From Bradyrhizobium sp. SZCCT0231 (GTDB lineage: Bacteria > Pseudomonadota > Alphaproteobacteria > Rhizobiales > Xanthobacteraceae), in assembly GCF_018130245.1 (NCBI RefSeq), contig NZ_JAFCKP010000008.1, forward strand, positions 62,001-126,000: a stretch of 64,000 nucleotides of DNA. The letters run 5' to 3'. The notes below the pieces were generated by a model. That model saw only the letters and a program-made list of their open reading frames with translations, was not told the DNA's origin and did no database searches. Position numbers and translations under genes: made by a program. Shown one piece after another: positions 34,982-45,087 of this stretch (positions within the stretch are counted from its first letter, which is position 1; each line of letters begins with the position of its first letter).

Positions 34982-35959
34982 TCACGCCGCCCGCTCCGTC
35001 CGTCGCGAGCGGTAGGCCTGCGGTGACATCAGTGTCAGCTTGCGAAACGCCTTGCGAAAGCTGCTCTCGTCCTCATAGCCGGCGGCGCGCGCGATGGTCT
35101 TGATCGGCTGCGTCGTCGATTCCAGCAGCGTGCGCGCGTGCTCGACACGGCGACGCATGATGAAAGATTGCGGCGGCTCGTGCGTGAGCTCCTGGAATTT
35201 GCGGTTCAGCGTACGCTCGCTGAGGCCGAGCGCGTCGGCAAGGCGCTTGACCGTCATCGGGACCTCGCCGGCGCGGCGAACCAGGAGGTCCGCCCGGGTC
35301 AGCAGCGGGTCCTGCGACAGCAGATAGCCGACGGGCATGAAGATCGACTGGGTGCGCTGGGCGGTGTCGATGACGACGTAGTCCGCGCACAACTTTGCGA
35401 TCTGCTTGCCTTCGATCAACTCGACCAGCCTGAGCAGCAGGTCGACCCACGACATCGGGCCGGCCGCGCAGACGATGCGGTCCGCAACCGTGATGACGGC
35501 GTCGGGGGTGAGGTCGATCGTGGGATGGCGTTGCCGCAGCTCGCTTTGCAGCCACCACGTGATGGTGGCGCGGCGGTTGTCGAGCAGGCCTGCCCCCGCC
35601 AGCAGGAACACGCCGCTGCAAAATGCGCCGATCAGACGGCCATTTGCGTGCTGCTGCCGGAGCCAGGCGCCGGCGCGGGCGTATTGCGGCTTGAGGCGCT
35701 CCGCCGTGACGTGATCGACGAGGTTGCCGGGGAGGATGATCGCGTCGAAGCTGCCGCGCTTGCCGATCGCGCCGTCGACCGCGACCATCTGGCCGCCGCC
35801 GGCGCGCACGGGCTTGCCGTCGAGCGAAAGCGTCCGGCAGCTGAAGCGGGATTTCGCGCCGCTCTGCTGCATCACGTGATTGGCGAGCGACAGGATGTCG
35901 GCGACGCCGGCGATCGCCGAATGCATGCAACCTTCCAGCGCGAGAATTGCGAGCTTCAT
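34982..35959 (-). CDS. GlxA family AraC-type transcriptional regulator
   Basis: This 325-residue regulator has an N-terminal DJ-1/PfpI amidase-like domain (residues 1-180; elbow GAFCSGVFLLAGAGLL keeps Cys) used for ligand sensing. The C-terminal AraC double helix-turn-helix (VKRLADALGLSERTLNRKFQELTHEPPQ, then IKTIARAAGYEDESSFRKAFRKL) is seen in full. It diverges from the tautomerase gene 150 bases away, the most likely target. Confidence 0.92.
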   Translation of the reverse strand: MKLAILALEGCMHSAIAGVADILSLANHVMQQSGAKSRFSCRTLSLDGKPVRAGGGQMVAVDGAIGKRGSFDAIILPGNLVDHVTAERLKPQYARAGAWLRQQHANGRLIGAFCSGVFLLAGAGLLDNRRATITWWLQSELRQRHPTIDLTPDAVITVADRIVCAAGPMSWVDLLLRLVELIEGKQIAKLCADYVVIDTAQRTQSIFMPVGYLLSQDPLLTRADLLVRRAGEVPMTVKRLADALGLSERTLNRKFQELTHEPPQSFIMRRRVEHARTLLESTTQPIKTIARAAGYEDESSFRKAFRKLTLMSPQAYRSRRTERAA

Positions 35960-36109
35960 GGGACCTCCGGACAGCTGCCCGCGATGCTATCCGATCGGTG
36001 CGCGGGGCGCATGGCGGAAATTGCCCGATCTCTGTCTTATCCGCCGCTGCCTCGCCGGCCCTGTCTGGTCCAATCTGCTGCCGTCGTCATGACATCAAAG
36101 GAGAGAGAC

Positions 36110-36364
36110 ATGCCTTACGTCACCATTTCCACCGTGCGCGGCATCCTGGATGCGGCCCAGAAGAAGACGCTGCTCGAACGCGTCACCGATGTCCTGGTCG
36201 AGGTCGAGGGGCAGGGCAACCCGGATTTCCGCCGCAACATCTGGGTCAGGATCGAGGAGCAGGAGCCCTCGCACTGGTCGCTCGGCGGCATGCAGCCGAC
36301 GAGCGAGATCATCGCGAGCACGTTCGGCGCAATCGGAGCGGACGGCCTGAGGGTAACGCGGTAG
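36110..36364 (+). CDS. 4-oxalocrotonate tautomerase family protein
   Basis: This 84-residue protein begins MPYVTIST, so after Met removal Pro1 becomes the catalytic amine base, as in the tautomerase superfamily. ILDAAQKKTLLERVTDVLVE and NIWVRIEEQEPSHWSLGG complete the fold. ATG 36110 follows AAGGAG. It diverges from the GlxA-type regulator gene; substrate unknown. Confidence 0.88.
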   Translation: MPYVTISTVRGILDAAQKKTLLERVTDVLVEVEGQGNPDFRRNIWVRIEEQEPSHWSLGGMQPTSEIIASTFGAIGADGLRVTR

Positions 36365-36505
36365 CAGCGCCCGGCGCAGGGCGGATCAGGCGTCGGCATG
36401 GTCCGCCACTGCCTCTGCTCAGCCGATCACATCGCCATCCTGCATGGGCATTCCCATTGCGTTGCACAATCGCAACGTTGATCTCCACGCGCAGCATTGA
36501 GGTTC

Positions 36506-37927
36506 ATGAGAAGAGTACCATATGCTCTGCAAGGGAGCCCTGCCGTGCAGACCATGAAGGCGGCCCTCGTTGCGGCGATCACCGTCGTGGCTTTGACCTG
36601 CTGCCTCCTTCCCAGCTCAGCGGAGGAGAGCGGCCGTGTAGCCCTCGTTGTTTCGATCGACGGGGCGATTGGCCCGGCGTCAGCCAGCTACGTGCGGGAG
36701 GCTTTGGCCACGGCGAGCGAACGGCGCGCCGAGGTCGTGCTTCTGAGGATGAACACGCCCGGCGGGCTCAATTCCAGCATGCGCGAGATCATCAGGGATG
36801 TGCTCGCCTCGCCCATCCCTGTCATCGGCTACGTCGCTCCCTCCGGTGCCCACGCGGCGAGTGCGGGGACCTATATCCTCTATGCGACCCACATCGCGGC
36901 GATGGCGCCAGGCACCAATATCGGTGCGGCGACGCCGGTCCAGATCGGCGGGCCGCTTCCGGGCCTGCCGAGCGGCACACCCGACAAGGATGGCAAAGAC
37001 AAGAAGGATGAGCCGAAGGACGCGATGACGGCGAAGGCCACGAACGATGCCGTCGCCTTCATCCGCAGCCTCGCCGAGCTGCGCAACCGCAATGCGGAGT
37101 GGGCAGAGAAGGCGGTCCGCGAGGCGGCAACACTCTCTGCCAACGGCGCGCTGGAGGCGCACGCCATCGATCTCGTCGCGCGCGATCAGGCTGAATTGCT
37201 GCGGCAGGTTGATGGCCGTGTGGTGGAGCTCGCAGGCGGCAAGACGCAACGCCTCGTGACAAAGGATGCTGTCGTCGAAGCCATCGAGCCCGGACGGATA
37301 TCCCGGTTCCTGGCGGTCATCACCAACCCTAACGTGGCGTTCATTCTCCTGATGATCGGCATCTACGGCCTGATCTTCGAGTTCATGTCTCCCGGAGCCG
37401 TCGCCCCAGGAGTCGTCGGTGCGATCTGCCTGCTGATCGGCCTCTATGCGCTCAATTTGCTGCCGATCAACTATGCCGGCCTCGCCCTGATGCTGATCGG
37501 ACTCGTGCTTCTCACCATCGAAGCCTTCAACCCGACCGTGGTGGTCGGCATCGGAGGGATCATCGCTTTCGTGCTGGGAGCAATGATGCTCTTCAGGAGC
37601 GAGGCGCCTGGGTATCAACTGTCGTGGTGGGTGATCGGCACCACTACGGTCGTGTTCAGCGGCTTTGCTCTGATCGTGCTTGGCTCGCTTCGGCGCGTCC
37701 GCAAGGCTCCTGCGCTGGTCGGCGCGCAGGCCATGCGCGGCTTGCCCGCCGAGGTTCTCGACTGGAACGGGAACGAAGGTCATGTCTTCGCCCATGGTGA
37801 GCGCTGGCTGGCGCGCGGCGCCGAAACGTTCAAGCCCGGAGAGACGGTCGAAGTCGCCAATGTCGTCGACCTGACGCTGCTGATACGCCGCACACCCGCC
37901 CGGACAGGCGAGGGAGGTACATCATGA
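36506..37927 (+). CDS. nfeD: NfeD family membrane serine protease
   Basis: This long NfeD protein of 473 residues has three parts: a signal peptide or first membrane segment ([17 protein letters not shown]), a ClpP/crotonase-like periplasmic protease domain ([16 protein letters not shown], catalytic Ser in [13 protein letters not shown]) with a charged insertion [18 protein letters not shown], and four membrane helices with a C-terminal OB-like NfeD domain (GEVLD-like [21 protein letters not shown]). ATG 36506 follows GAGG. In characterised pairs it cleaves or works with the SPFH partner encoded directly downstream; stop and start overlap here. Confidence 0.9.
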   Translation: MRRVPYALQGSPAVQTMKAALVAAITVVALTCCLLPSSAEESGRVALVVSIDGAIGPASASYVREALATASERRAEVVLLRMNTPGGLNSSMREIIRDVLASPIPVIGYVAPSGAHAASAGTYILYATHIAAMAPGTNIGAATPVQIGGPLPGLPSGTPDKDGKDKKDEPKDAMTAKATNDAVAFIRSLAELRNRNAEWAEKAVREAATLSANGALEAHAIDLVARDQAELLRQVDGRVVELAGGKTQRLVTKDAVVEAIEPGRISRFLAVITNPNVAFILLMIGIYGLIFEFMSPGAVAPGVVGAICLLIGLYALNLLPINYAGLALMLIGLVLLTIEAFNPTVVVGIGGIIAFVLGAMMLFRSEAPGYQLSWWVIGTTTVVFSGFALIVLGSLRRVRKAPALVGAQAMRGLPAEVLDWNGNEGHVFAHGERWLARGAETFKPGETVEVANVVDLTLLIRRTPARTGEGGTS

Positions 37928-38685
37928 TGCTGGAATATCTGACGTATGCGGCGCTTGCGCTGCTTGTCATCGTGTTTCTATCCCAGGCCATTCGAATTCT
38001 GCGCGAATACGAGCGCGGCGTCGTCTTCACGCTCGGCCGCTTTACCGGCGTGAAGGGCCCGGGCCTCATCCTCCTCGTCCCGATCGTGCAGCAACTCGTC
38101 AAGGTCGATCTGCGGGTGATGGTGCAGGTCGTGCCGCCGCAGGACGTGATTTCGCGGGACAACGTCTCCGTCAAGGTCAACGCCGTCCTGTACTTCCGCA
38201 TCGTCGACCCCGAGCGTGCCATCATCAAGGTCGGCGACTACATGGCGGCGACCAGCCAGCTCGCCCAAACCACGTTGCGTTCGGTGCTCGGCAAGCATGA
38301 GCTCGACGAGATGCTCGCCGAGCGCGACAGGTTGAACGCCGATATCCAGGAGACCCTCGACAAGCAGACTGACGTCTGGGGCATCAAGGTCACCGGCATA
38401 GAGATCAAGGATATCGATATCAATGAAACCATGGTTCGCGCGATTGCCAAGCAGGCTGAGGCGGAGCGCTTGCGGCGGGCCAAGGTGATCAATGCGATGG
38501 GCGAGCAGCAGGCCGCCGAAAAGCTCGTCGAAGCCGGCCGGATCCTGGCGCAGGAGCCGCAGGCAATGCAGCTGCGTTACTTCGCGGCTCTGCACGACAT
38601 CGCCGGTGAACGCTCGTCGACCGTGGTGTTTCCGCTTCCGACCGGCCTGCTCGACCATTTGATGCCGCGGCCTAACAACCCGTAG
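37924..38685 (+). CDS. SPFH/stomatin-like slipin protein
   Basis: This 253-residue stomatin-type protein has one N-terminal membrane helix ([16 protein letters not shown]), [51 protein letters not shown] and a C-terminal alpha-helical oligomerisation region ([23 protein letters not shown]). It forms membrane scaffolds. Its start overlaps the nfeD stop by four bases, so the two are translationally coupled, the classic nfeD-slipin operon. Confidence 0.94.
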   Translation: MMLEYLTYAALALLVIVFLSQAIRILREYERGVVFTLGRFTGVKGPGLILLVPIVQQLVKVDLRVMVQVVPPQDVISRDNVSVKVNAVLYFRIVDPERAIIKVGDYMAATSQLAQTTLRSVLGKHELDEMLAERDRLNADIQETLDKQTDVWGIKVTGIEIKDIDINETMVRAIAKQAEAERLRRAKVINAMGEQQAAEKLVEAGRILAQEPQAMQLRYFAALHDIAGERSSTVVFPLPTGLLDHLMPRPNNP

Positions 38686-38702
38686 CGGGTAGCGGTTGGC
38701 CT

Positions 38703-38786
38703 GTAGGATGGGTAGAGCGCAGCGAAACCCATCGTGTCGCCTCGCCAAAAAGTTTGATGGGTTTCGCTGCGCTCTCCCCATCCTAC
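38703..38786. repeat. dispersed palindromic repeat, GTAGGATGGGTAGAGCGCAGCG family
   Basis: Left arms GTAGGATGGGTAGAGCGCAG and GCGAAACCCATC pair with GATGGGTTTCGC and CTGCGCTCTCCCCATCCTAC. It is a relative of the elements at 12656 and 21339. It lies between the slipin gene and glnA, which converge. Confidence 0.85.
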
Positions 38787-38799
38787 GATGCCAAACGAA

Positions 38800-38829
38800 A
38801 AGGCGCCTCCTTTCGGAAGCGCCTTTTGC
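38800..38829 (-). terminator. rho-independent terminator of glnA
   Basis: On the minus strand AAAAGGCGC and GCGCCTTTT pair around TTCCGAAAGGAG and are followed by CGTTT. It lies about 20 bases after the glnA stop. The plus strand also ends in TTTTG, so it may work for both directions. Confidence 0.8.
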
Positions 38830-38851
38830 CTGTCTCGTCCCGTCGGGCCGC

Positions 38852-40261
38852 TCAGCCCGAATAGTACATGTCGAACTCGACCGGGTGCGGGGTCATCTCG
38901 AAGCGCTCGACCTCGGTCATCTTCAGCTCGATATAGGCATCGATGAAGTCGTCGTCGAACACGCCGCCGGCCTTCAGGAAGGCGCGGTCCTTGTCGAGAT
39001 TTTCGAGCGCCTCGCGCAGCGAGCCGCATACCGTCGGGATCTGCTTCAGCTCTTCCTTCGGCAGGTCGTAGAGATCCTTGTCCATCGCCGGACCCGGATC
39101 GATCTTGTTCTTGATGCCGTCGAGGCCGGCCATCAGCATCGCGGCGAAGCCGAGATAGGGATTGGCGAGCGGATCGGGGAAGCGCACCTCGACGCGCTTG
39201 GCCTTCGGCGAAGCGGTGTAGGGGATGCGGCAGGAGGCCGAGCGGTTGCGCGCGGAATAGGCGAGCAGCACGGGCGCCTCATAGCCCGGGACCAGACGCT
39301 TGTAGGAGTTGGTTGAGGGGTTGGTGAAGGCGTTGATCGCCTTGGCGTGCTTGATGATGCCGCCAATGTATTGCAGGCAGGTCTCCGACAGGTCGGCATA
39401 TTTGTTGCCGGCGAACACCGGCTTGCCGTCCTTCCAGATCGACTGGTGCACGTGCATGCCCGAGCCGTTGTCGCCGTAGACCGGCTTCGGCATGAAGGTG
39501 GCGGTCTTGCCGTAGATGTGGGCGACCTGGTGGATGCAGTATTTGTAGATCTGCAGGTGGTCGGCCATCAGCGTCAGCGTGTCGAACTTCATGCCGAGCT
39601 CGTGCTGGGCGGAAGCGACCTCGTGGTGATGCTTCTCGACCTTGACGCCCATCTTGGCCATGGCACCGAGCATCTCGGAGCGCATGTCCTGCACGGAGTC
39701 CTGCGGCGGGACGGGGAAGTAGCCGGCCTTGGTGCGGATGCGGTGGCCGAGGTTGCCGCCTTCATATTCCGTGTCGGTGTTGGTCGGCAGCTCCGAGGAG
39801 TCGAGGCGGAAACCGGTGTTGTAGGGGGTAGAGGAGAAGCGCACGTCGTCGAACACGAAGAACTCGGCTTCGGGACCGACGAACACGCTGTCGCCCACGC
39901 CCATCGACTTCACCATGGCTTCCGCCTTCTTGGCGATGCCGCGGGGGTCGCGGTTGTAGGGCTCGCCGGTGGTCGGCTCGAGCACGTCGCAGGTGATGAC
40001 CATGGTGGTCTCGGCGAAGAACGGGTCGATCGTCGCGGTCACCGGATCGGGCATCAGGCACATGTCGGACTCGTTGATCGCCTTCCAGCCGGCGATCGAG
40101 GAGCCGTCGAACATCGTCCCTTCGGCGAAGATGTCTTCATCGATCATGCTGACGTCGAACGTGACGTGCTGCCACTTGCCGCGCGGATCGGTGAAGCGCA
40201 GGTCGACGTACTTGACGTCGTTGTCCTTGATCGATTTCAGGACGTCTTTGGCGGTCTTCAT
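38852..40261 (-). CDS. glnA: glutamine synthetase, type I
   Basis: GlnA makes glutamine from glutamate, ammonia and ATP. The 469 residues are the full GSI length: beta-grasp domain with [15 protein letters not shown], the Asp50-loop [36 protein letters not shown], the flap [17 protein letters not shown] and [10 protein letters not shown]. The adenylylation site is the Tyr of [10 protein letters not shown], so activity is controlled by GlnE through PII. ATG 40261 follows AAGGGG. glnB lies upstream on the same strand, so the two may be cotranscribed. Confidence 0.98.
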   Translation of the reverse strand: MKTAKDVLKSIKDNDVKYVDLRFTDPRGKWQHVTFDVSMIDEDIFAEGTMFDGSSIAGWKAINESDMCLMPDPVTATIDPFFAETTMVITCDVLEPTTGEPYNRDPRGIAKKAEAMVKSMGVGDSVFVGPEAEFFVFDDVRFSSTPYNTGFRLDSSELPTNTDTEYEGGNLGHRIRTKAGYFPVPPQDSVQDMRSEMLGAMAKMGVKVEKHHHEVASAQHELGMKFDTLTLMADHLQIYKYCIHQVAHIYGKTATFMPKPVYGDNGSGMHVHQSIWKDGKPVFAGNKYADLSETCLQYIGGIIKHAKAINAFTNPSTNSYKRLVPGYEAPVLLAYSARNRSASCRIPYTASPKAKRVEVRFPDPLANPYLGFAAMLMAGLDGIKNKIDPGPAMDKDLYDLPKEELKQIPTVCGSLREALENLDKDRAFLKAGGVFDDDFIDAYIELKMTEVERFEMTPHPVEFDMYYSG

Positions 40262-40415
40262 GCATACCCCTTATGGCTCTGCGGGTCGGTTTCCAGGTGA
40301 GCAGGATTTTTCTCGCTTTTGGCGAGTTCGCGCGCGACCGCACAAACGAAATCAGGCCGCCGAAGCAGCCTTATTCTCTTGTCGGAGTGTCGCAAAATGC
40401 GGGATAGCACCCGGC

Positions 40416-40811
<396 letters not shown>

Positions 40812-40925
40812 TCAACGCACGATCTTGTCTTCTGTATGCCGGGATCCCTGACCAGTCCGGCAACAACGGCGGGCCCCACTCTGTAAGATGCCAGTGAGCA
40901 CGACGAACCGAAGCGGCTTCCTCGA

Positions 40926-40942
40926 AAGCAGGGTCTATGCCA
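40926..40942 (-). promoter_or_regulatory. sigma-54-type promoter of glnB
   Basis: On the minus strand the sequence TGGCAT-N5-CTGCTT has the invariant GG and GC separated by exactly ten bases, as in -24/-12 promoters. It lies about 170 bases upstream of the glnB GTG. Control of B. japonicum glnB by NtrC at tandem promoters is known from the literature, so the assignment is consistent. No clear NtrC enhancer pair was found. Confidence 0.7.
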
Positions 40943-41008
40943 AGTTGCAAATGCCCTGATTATTGGAGCGTTATCAGCCTTTTAACGAGCATCTCTGGGT
41001 GCGGCGAC

Positions 41009-41068
41009 GATCTGCACAAAATACCGAAGACTACGAAATAGGCAAACGGTTCAATATATGTGCAGATC
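41009..41068. repeat. 10-bp perfect inverted repeat with 40-bp spacer
   Basis: GATCTGCACA (41009-41018) and TGTGCAGATC (41059-41068) are perfect inverted repeats in the glnB-nnrD divergent region. The spacer is AT-richer than its surroundings. Possible activator half-sites (TGCAC core resembles an NtrC half-site) or a transcript hairpin; both are speculative. Confidence 0.4.
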
Positions 41069-41134
41069 GATGTCCCTGTCGCCGGATCGGCAAGGAAGAT
41101 GCCTGTTGAAGAGGCGTTTGTACTAGGAAGTGGC

Positions 41135-42634
41135 ATGGAAGTTCTGAGCAACGCCGAGATGCAGCGGGCCGACCAGCTCGCCATTGCGGCCGGCACGCCC
41201 GGTTTCAAGCTGATGCTGAGCGCGGGCCAGGCGGTCGCCGAGGCCGCCCATGCGCTGGTGGAGGAGGGGCCGATCCTGATCGTCGCCGGTCCCGGCAACA
41301 ATGGCGGCGACGGTTTCGTTGCAGCCGCCGAGCTCGCCGCGCAGGGGCGCGAGGTCTCGGTGATCCTCATGTGCGAGCGCGACCAGCTCCAGGGCGATGC
41401 GGCCTCCGCTGCGCGGGGCTGGAAGCACCCGGTACTCCCGTTCAATCCGCAGGCGATCGGAAGGCCGGCGCTGATCATCGATGCGCTGTTCGGCGCAGGC
41501 CTCAGCCGCACCGTGGACGGCGAGGCGCGGGAGATGATCGAGGCGATCAACGCCAACGGCGCCCCGGTGCTCGCGGTCGACCTGCCGAGCGGCATCAACG
41601 GCACCAGCGCGGCCGTGATGGGCGTCGCGGTGAACGCCACCGAGACCGTCACCTTCTTCCGCAGGAAGCCGGCGCATCTGCTGCTGCCCGGGCGCGTGCA
41701 TTGCGGCCGCGTCCGCGTCGCCGACATCGGCATCGACGCGCAGGTCCTGGACGAGATCGCGCCGCAGACCTTCGAGAACGATCCGGACCTCTGGGGCGCG
41801 GCCTTTCCGGTGCCGCGCATCGACGGCCACAAATACGCGCGCGGTCACGTGCTGGCGGTCTCCGGCGACGCAGCCGCGACCGGCGCGGCGCGGCTCGCCG
41901 CGCGCGGCGCGTTACGGGCCGGCGCCGGGCTGGTGACGCTCGCCACACCGCGCGATGCGCTCGCGATCAATGCTGCCGCGCTCACCGCGGTGATGGTCCG
42001 CCCCGTCGATACCGCGGTCGAGTTCGGCGAGCTGCTCGGCGACAAGCGTTACAATACCTGCATCATCGGTCCCGGCGCCGGCATCGGCGAACGCACCTGC
42101 GACATGGTCCACACCGCGCTTGCCGCACAACGACGTCTGGTGCTGGACGCGGACGCGCTGACGAGCTTTGCCGCAACCCCCGAGCACCTGTTTGAATCGA
42201 TCAAATCCTCGCAGGACAATGCGGTGGTGCTGACGCCGCACGAGGGCGAGTTTCCGCGCCTGTTCTCCGATCTCAGCAACAAGCATCCCGGCCGCTCCAA
42301 GCTCGAACGCGTCCGCGTCGCCGCCGAGCGCTCCGGCGCCGTCGTGCTCCTGAAGGGGCCGGATACCACCGTCGCCGCGCCCGATGGCCGCGCCGCCATC
42401 GCCGCCAACGCGCCGCCCTGGCTCGCCACCGCCGGCGCCGGTGACGTCCTCTCCGGGATCATCGCAGGGCTGCTGGCACAGGGCGTGCCGGCATTCGAGG
42501 CCGCCAGCATCGGCGTCTGGATGCACGGCGAGGCGGCAAGCGAAGCCGGGCCGGGCCTGATCGCGGAAGACCTGACCGAGACGTTGCCGGCCGTCCACCG
42601 GCGGATCTATGATGCACTGGGGGTGGAGTATTAG
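41135..42634 (+). CDS. nnrD: bifunctional NAD(P)H-hydrate epimerase / ADP-dependent dehydratase
   Basis: This metabolite-repair enzyme restores damaged NADHX and NADPHX. The N-terminal epimerase (YjeF_N; residues about 1-210) contains VAGPGNNGGDGFVAA, DALFGAGLSR and VDLPSGINGTS. The C-terminal ribokinase-like dehydratase contains KYARGHVLAVSGD, GPGAGIGE, LTPHEGEFPRL and the catalytic region PPWLATAGAGDVLSGIIAGL. ATG 41135 (MEVLSNAEM) follows AGGAAG and gives the usual 499 residues. The gene diverges from glnB. Confidence 0.95.
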   Translation: MEVLSNAEMQRADQLAIAAGTPGFKLMLSAGQAVAEAAHALVEEGPILIVAGPGNNGGDGFVAAAELAAQGREVSVILMCERDQLQGDAASAARGWKHPVLPFNPQAIGRPALIIDALFGAGLSRTVDGEAREMIEAINANGAPVLAVDLPSGINGTSAAVMGVAVNATETVTFFRRKPAHLLLPGRVHCGRVRVADIGIDAQVLDEIAPQTFENDPDLWGAAFPVPRIDGHKYARGHVLAVSGDAAATGAARLAARGALRAGAGLVTLATPRDALAINAAALTAVMVRPVDTAVEFGELLGDKRYNTCIIGPGAGIGERTCDMVHTALAAQRRLVLDADALTSFAATPEHLFESIKSSQDNAVVLTPHEGEFPRLFSDLSNKHPGRSKLERVRVAAERSGAVVLLKGPDTTVAAPDGRAAIAANAPPWLATAGAGDVLSGIIAGLLAQGVPAFEAASIGVWMHGEAASEAGPGLIAEDLTETLPAVHRRIYDALGVEY

Positions 42635-42755
42635 GGGCGCGGGGGAATTCCTGTTGAACGCAGCAACCAGAGACTGCTACGGTCTGCGCAGGCGGTCCCG
42701 GGCTCCAGATTTTGAGCCTGGCGTTTCGGCGCTGGACGACGGGGGGGAGGCGCGG

Positions 42756-43589
42756 ATGCGCGTCAAATTGACGAGCCTGTTGGTTGCCGCTTTGGGCGCG
42801 CTCGCGCCGAGTGCTTTCGCGGCCGACCTGCCGATCAAGGCTCCCGCCCACAGCCCGGCACCGGTTCAGAGTTGGACGGGCCCGTACGTTGGGCTTGCGG
42901 TCGGCGGGAAATGGACGGATGCCAATTGGACAACGACGCAGCTTGTCGATCCGCCATCGCCGTTTGTCGGAGCGGCGTTCATCGATGCATCTTCGCCTGA
43001 CCGCTTTCGTCCGCAAGGGGTTCGGCTCGGAGGATACGCCGGCTACAGCTGGCAAATCGATCGATGGGTGCTTGGCTTCGAAGCCGATGCAGCCTGGTCG
43101 AACGCAACCGACACCCATGTGGGCGTGCCGGGCTGCAGGATCGAGTGCTTGGCGGGATTCCCAGGGCCTGGTGTCGACTCGTCCTTCGTGCGCTCCAGTT
43201 GGGATGCGAGCTTGCGGGCGCGCGCCGGCTATCTCGTGATGCCGGAGTTGCTCGTCTACGGTACTGGCGGCGTTGCCTGGCAGCACGCAGAGGTGTCCGG
43301 CACTTGCGCCAATACGTTTGATGATCCCCTCTGCCTGGAGTCTCCGCCGTTCGCTGTCAAAACCCAGACCGACGGCCACACGCGGACGGGATGGACGCTT
43401 GGCGCAGGCGTCGAGCGCAAGTTCGGCGCGTGGCTTTTGCGCGGCGAGTATCGTTATAGCGACTTCGGCAAGCTTGAAGGCGTCCTCTTCCCCAACCAGC
43501 CTGTCGCCGACCCCGGCGCCGATGCCGCGCACTATTCAGTCAGCCTCCGCACGCACGTCGTTACGCTCGGCATCGGCTACAAGTTCTGA
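42756..43589 (+). CDS. outer membrane beta-barrel protein (Omp25/RopB-like)
   Basis: This 277-residue OmpA-like eight-stranded barrel protein has a signal peptide (MRVKLTSLLVAALGALAPSAFA), then ADLPIKAPAHSPAPVQSWTGPYVG, the rhizobial RopB-type start, then GGYAGYSWQIDRWVLGFEADAAW, ARAGYLVMPELLVYGTGGVAW, GWTLGAGVERKFG and LRGEYRYSDFG, ending TLGIGYKF with a terminal aromatic. Two Cys pairs (CRIEC, and CANTFDDPLC) could form disulfides. ATG 42756 follows GGGGGGGAGG. Confidence 0.92.
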   Translation: MRVKLTSLLVAALGALAPSAFAADLPIKAPAHSPAPVQSWTGPYVGLAVGGKWTDANWTTTQLVDPPSPFVGAAFIDASSPDRFRPQGVRLGGYAGYSWQIDRWVLGFEADAAWSNATDTHVGVPGCRIECLAGFPGPGVDSSFVRSSWDASLRARAGYLVMPELLVYGTGGVAWQHAEVSGTCANTFDDPLCLESPPFAVKTQTDGHTRTGWTLGAGVERKFGAWLLRGEYRYSDFGKLEGVLFPNQPVADPGADAAHYSVSLRTHVVTLGIGYKF

Positions 43590-43625
43590 GCGATCAGCAA
43601 CCTGAGCTGCGCGCATCCCGTAGTA

Positions 43626-44933
43626 TCACTCCACCCCATACCAGCGCACCAAGCGCGGCGCGGCCCAGTCCGTCACAACCGACTCGAGTAGCCATCGTCC
43701 CGGCGAGGTCGCGGCGAACGCGACGCGCTGGGTCTGGCCGGGCTCGATCGCGAGCGTGTCGAGCCAATAGGGCTTCCAGCCGTCGTCGAGCTTGTCGAGC
43801 AGGCGGAACGGGTGGCCATGCAGGTGGAATACGGTGGTGAGAGGGGCAGGGTTCTTGAGGGCCAGCACGACGGTGCGGCCGGTCTTGGCGCGGAAGGCGG
43901 GGGCGGAGGCGGTGGAGAAGTTCGCGGGCCGCGTCCAACCGGCGTCGGCCGCGCCGAGCGCGACATCGAACCGCAGGGCGCCTTTCAGATCGAGCTGGTC
44001 AGGCAGGTTGTTCGAGGGGAGGGGCGGCGGCGGCAACAGCGGCACGCGCTCCAGCTTTCCAGAGATGGCGAGACTTCCGACCTGGCGGGCCTCCTTGCCG
44101 TTGTGGAGCAGGAATGGGGCCGACATGGCAGTATCCACAAAGGCGTCGGCCCGTGCGCCCGGGGCCAGCACCACCGCGCCGTTGCGCGCGGGGAACGGCT
44201 CGGCCGGCTGTCCGTCCAGGGCCATGATCCGGACCTCGTGGCTCTCCAATTTGATCGCCAGAACAGTACGTTGGGAGCCGTTGATAAAGCGCAGCCGCAG
44301 CCGCTCATGGGCTGCGGCTGAGAGTTCGAATGAAGTCTTGCCATTGACCGTGTAGAGCGGCGTCGTGTCCTTCGGGTCCTGGCCCGGAGGGACCGCGGTG
44401 CCATCCGGCCGCAGGCGCCATTCCTCGATCAACAGGACCTCGTCGCGGTCGACGGCGAGGCGGCTGGTCTCTTCCGCGATAATCGGGAGCGGGCGCGCGG
44501 GCTGCTTCAGGCCGCCCTCGAAGAGACGGAAGTCAGCCAGCAGGGTTCCTGCGCTTGATATTGAAATGATTGACGTTTCGGTCCTGTCTGGCGCGGCGGG
44601 CGCACGCCCCCGCAGTGGATCGGTCGCGGCATTGCGGCCGTACCAGACCGGCGCAAGTGGCACAGGCAGGTCGTTCCGAAACACCACTTCGCAGCGGTCG
44701 CCGCGCTTGAGACGGACATCCCTGAGATGACTTACGGCGGCCAGCTCCCAGATCGGTGTAGCCGGCTGACCGGGTCTCAGAGCCAGCGTTGCCGGCCTCG
44801 CCTGCAGCGAGAGCTGGGCCGTCACCGATGGACCGGCGCCGCCGGCGATCAGCCCGGCTGCCGAGGCTCCAAGGGAGGCGCCAAGGCCTGCCAAAACCTC
44901 GCGCCGATGAGGGGCAAAGATCCGCGTTGTCAT
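43626..44933 (-). CDS. multicopper-oxidase-fold protein lacking most copper ligands, Tat-exported
   Basis: This 435-residue three-cupredoxin protein has a Tat signal (HRREVLAGLGASLGASAAGL). Of the four copper motifs only HLHGH (370-374) remains. HWHG is replaced by PVWYGRN (95-101), WYHSH by GTLLADFRL (129-137), and the C-terminal HCHIxxH by PGRWLLESVVTDW (411-423). It therefore resembles FtsP/SufI, a known copper-free relative, rather than a laccase. The sequence is continuous to a natural end (LVRWYGVE), so this is not a frameshift. An envelope role is inferred. Confidence 0.88.
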   Translation of the reverse strand: MTTRIFAPHRREVLAGLGASLGASAAGLIAGGAGPSVTAQLSLQARPATLALRPGQPATPIWELAAVSHLRDVRLKRGDRCEVVFRNDLPVPLAPVWYGRNAATDPLRGRAPAAPDRTETSIISISSAGTLLADFRLFEGGLKQPARPLPIIAEETSRLAVDRDEVLLIEEWRLRPDGTAVPPGQDPKDTTPLYTVNGKTSFELSAAAHERLRLRFINGSQRTVLAIKLESHEVRIMALDGQPAEPFPARNGAVVLAPGARADAFVDTAMSAPFLLHNGKEARQVGSLAISGKLERVPLLPPPPLPSNNLPDQLDLKGALRFDVALGAADAGWTRPANFSTASAPAFRAKTGRTVVLALKNPAPLTTVFHLHGHPFRLLDKLDDGWKPYWLDTLAIEPGQTQRVAFAATSPGRWLLESVVTDWAAPRLVRWYGVE

Positions 44934-45087
44934 GGGCCGATCCCGACCACGCCGCGCTGGATAAGTCCAGCCATCATGCCTACTTGAAGCCTGCCTCCAT
45001 CAGGCCATTTTTTTGCTGCGAACAGTCAGGCTCATGCTATAAGCCCGGCCGCCCGCGGCATCGCGGCCGGTCTTGATGCAAATTCAC

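Noticed and set aside
40950-41070. A consensus NtrC enhancer (TGCAC-N-GTGCA at normal spacing) upstream of glnB
   Set aside because: The half-sites GTGC and GCAC occur in the wrong order or with a 40-base gap.
43626-44933. Loss of copper ligands in the MCO caused by a frameshift
   Set aside because: Reading is continuous and family-like up to the stop; the lost motifs are at four separate places, which one frameshift cannot explain.
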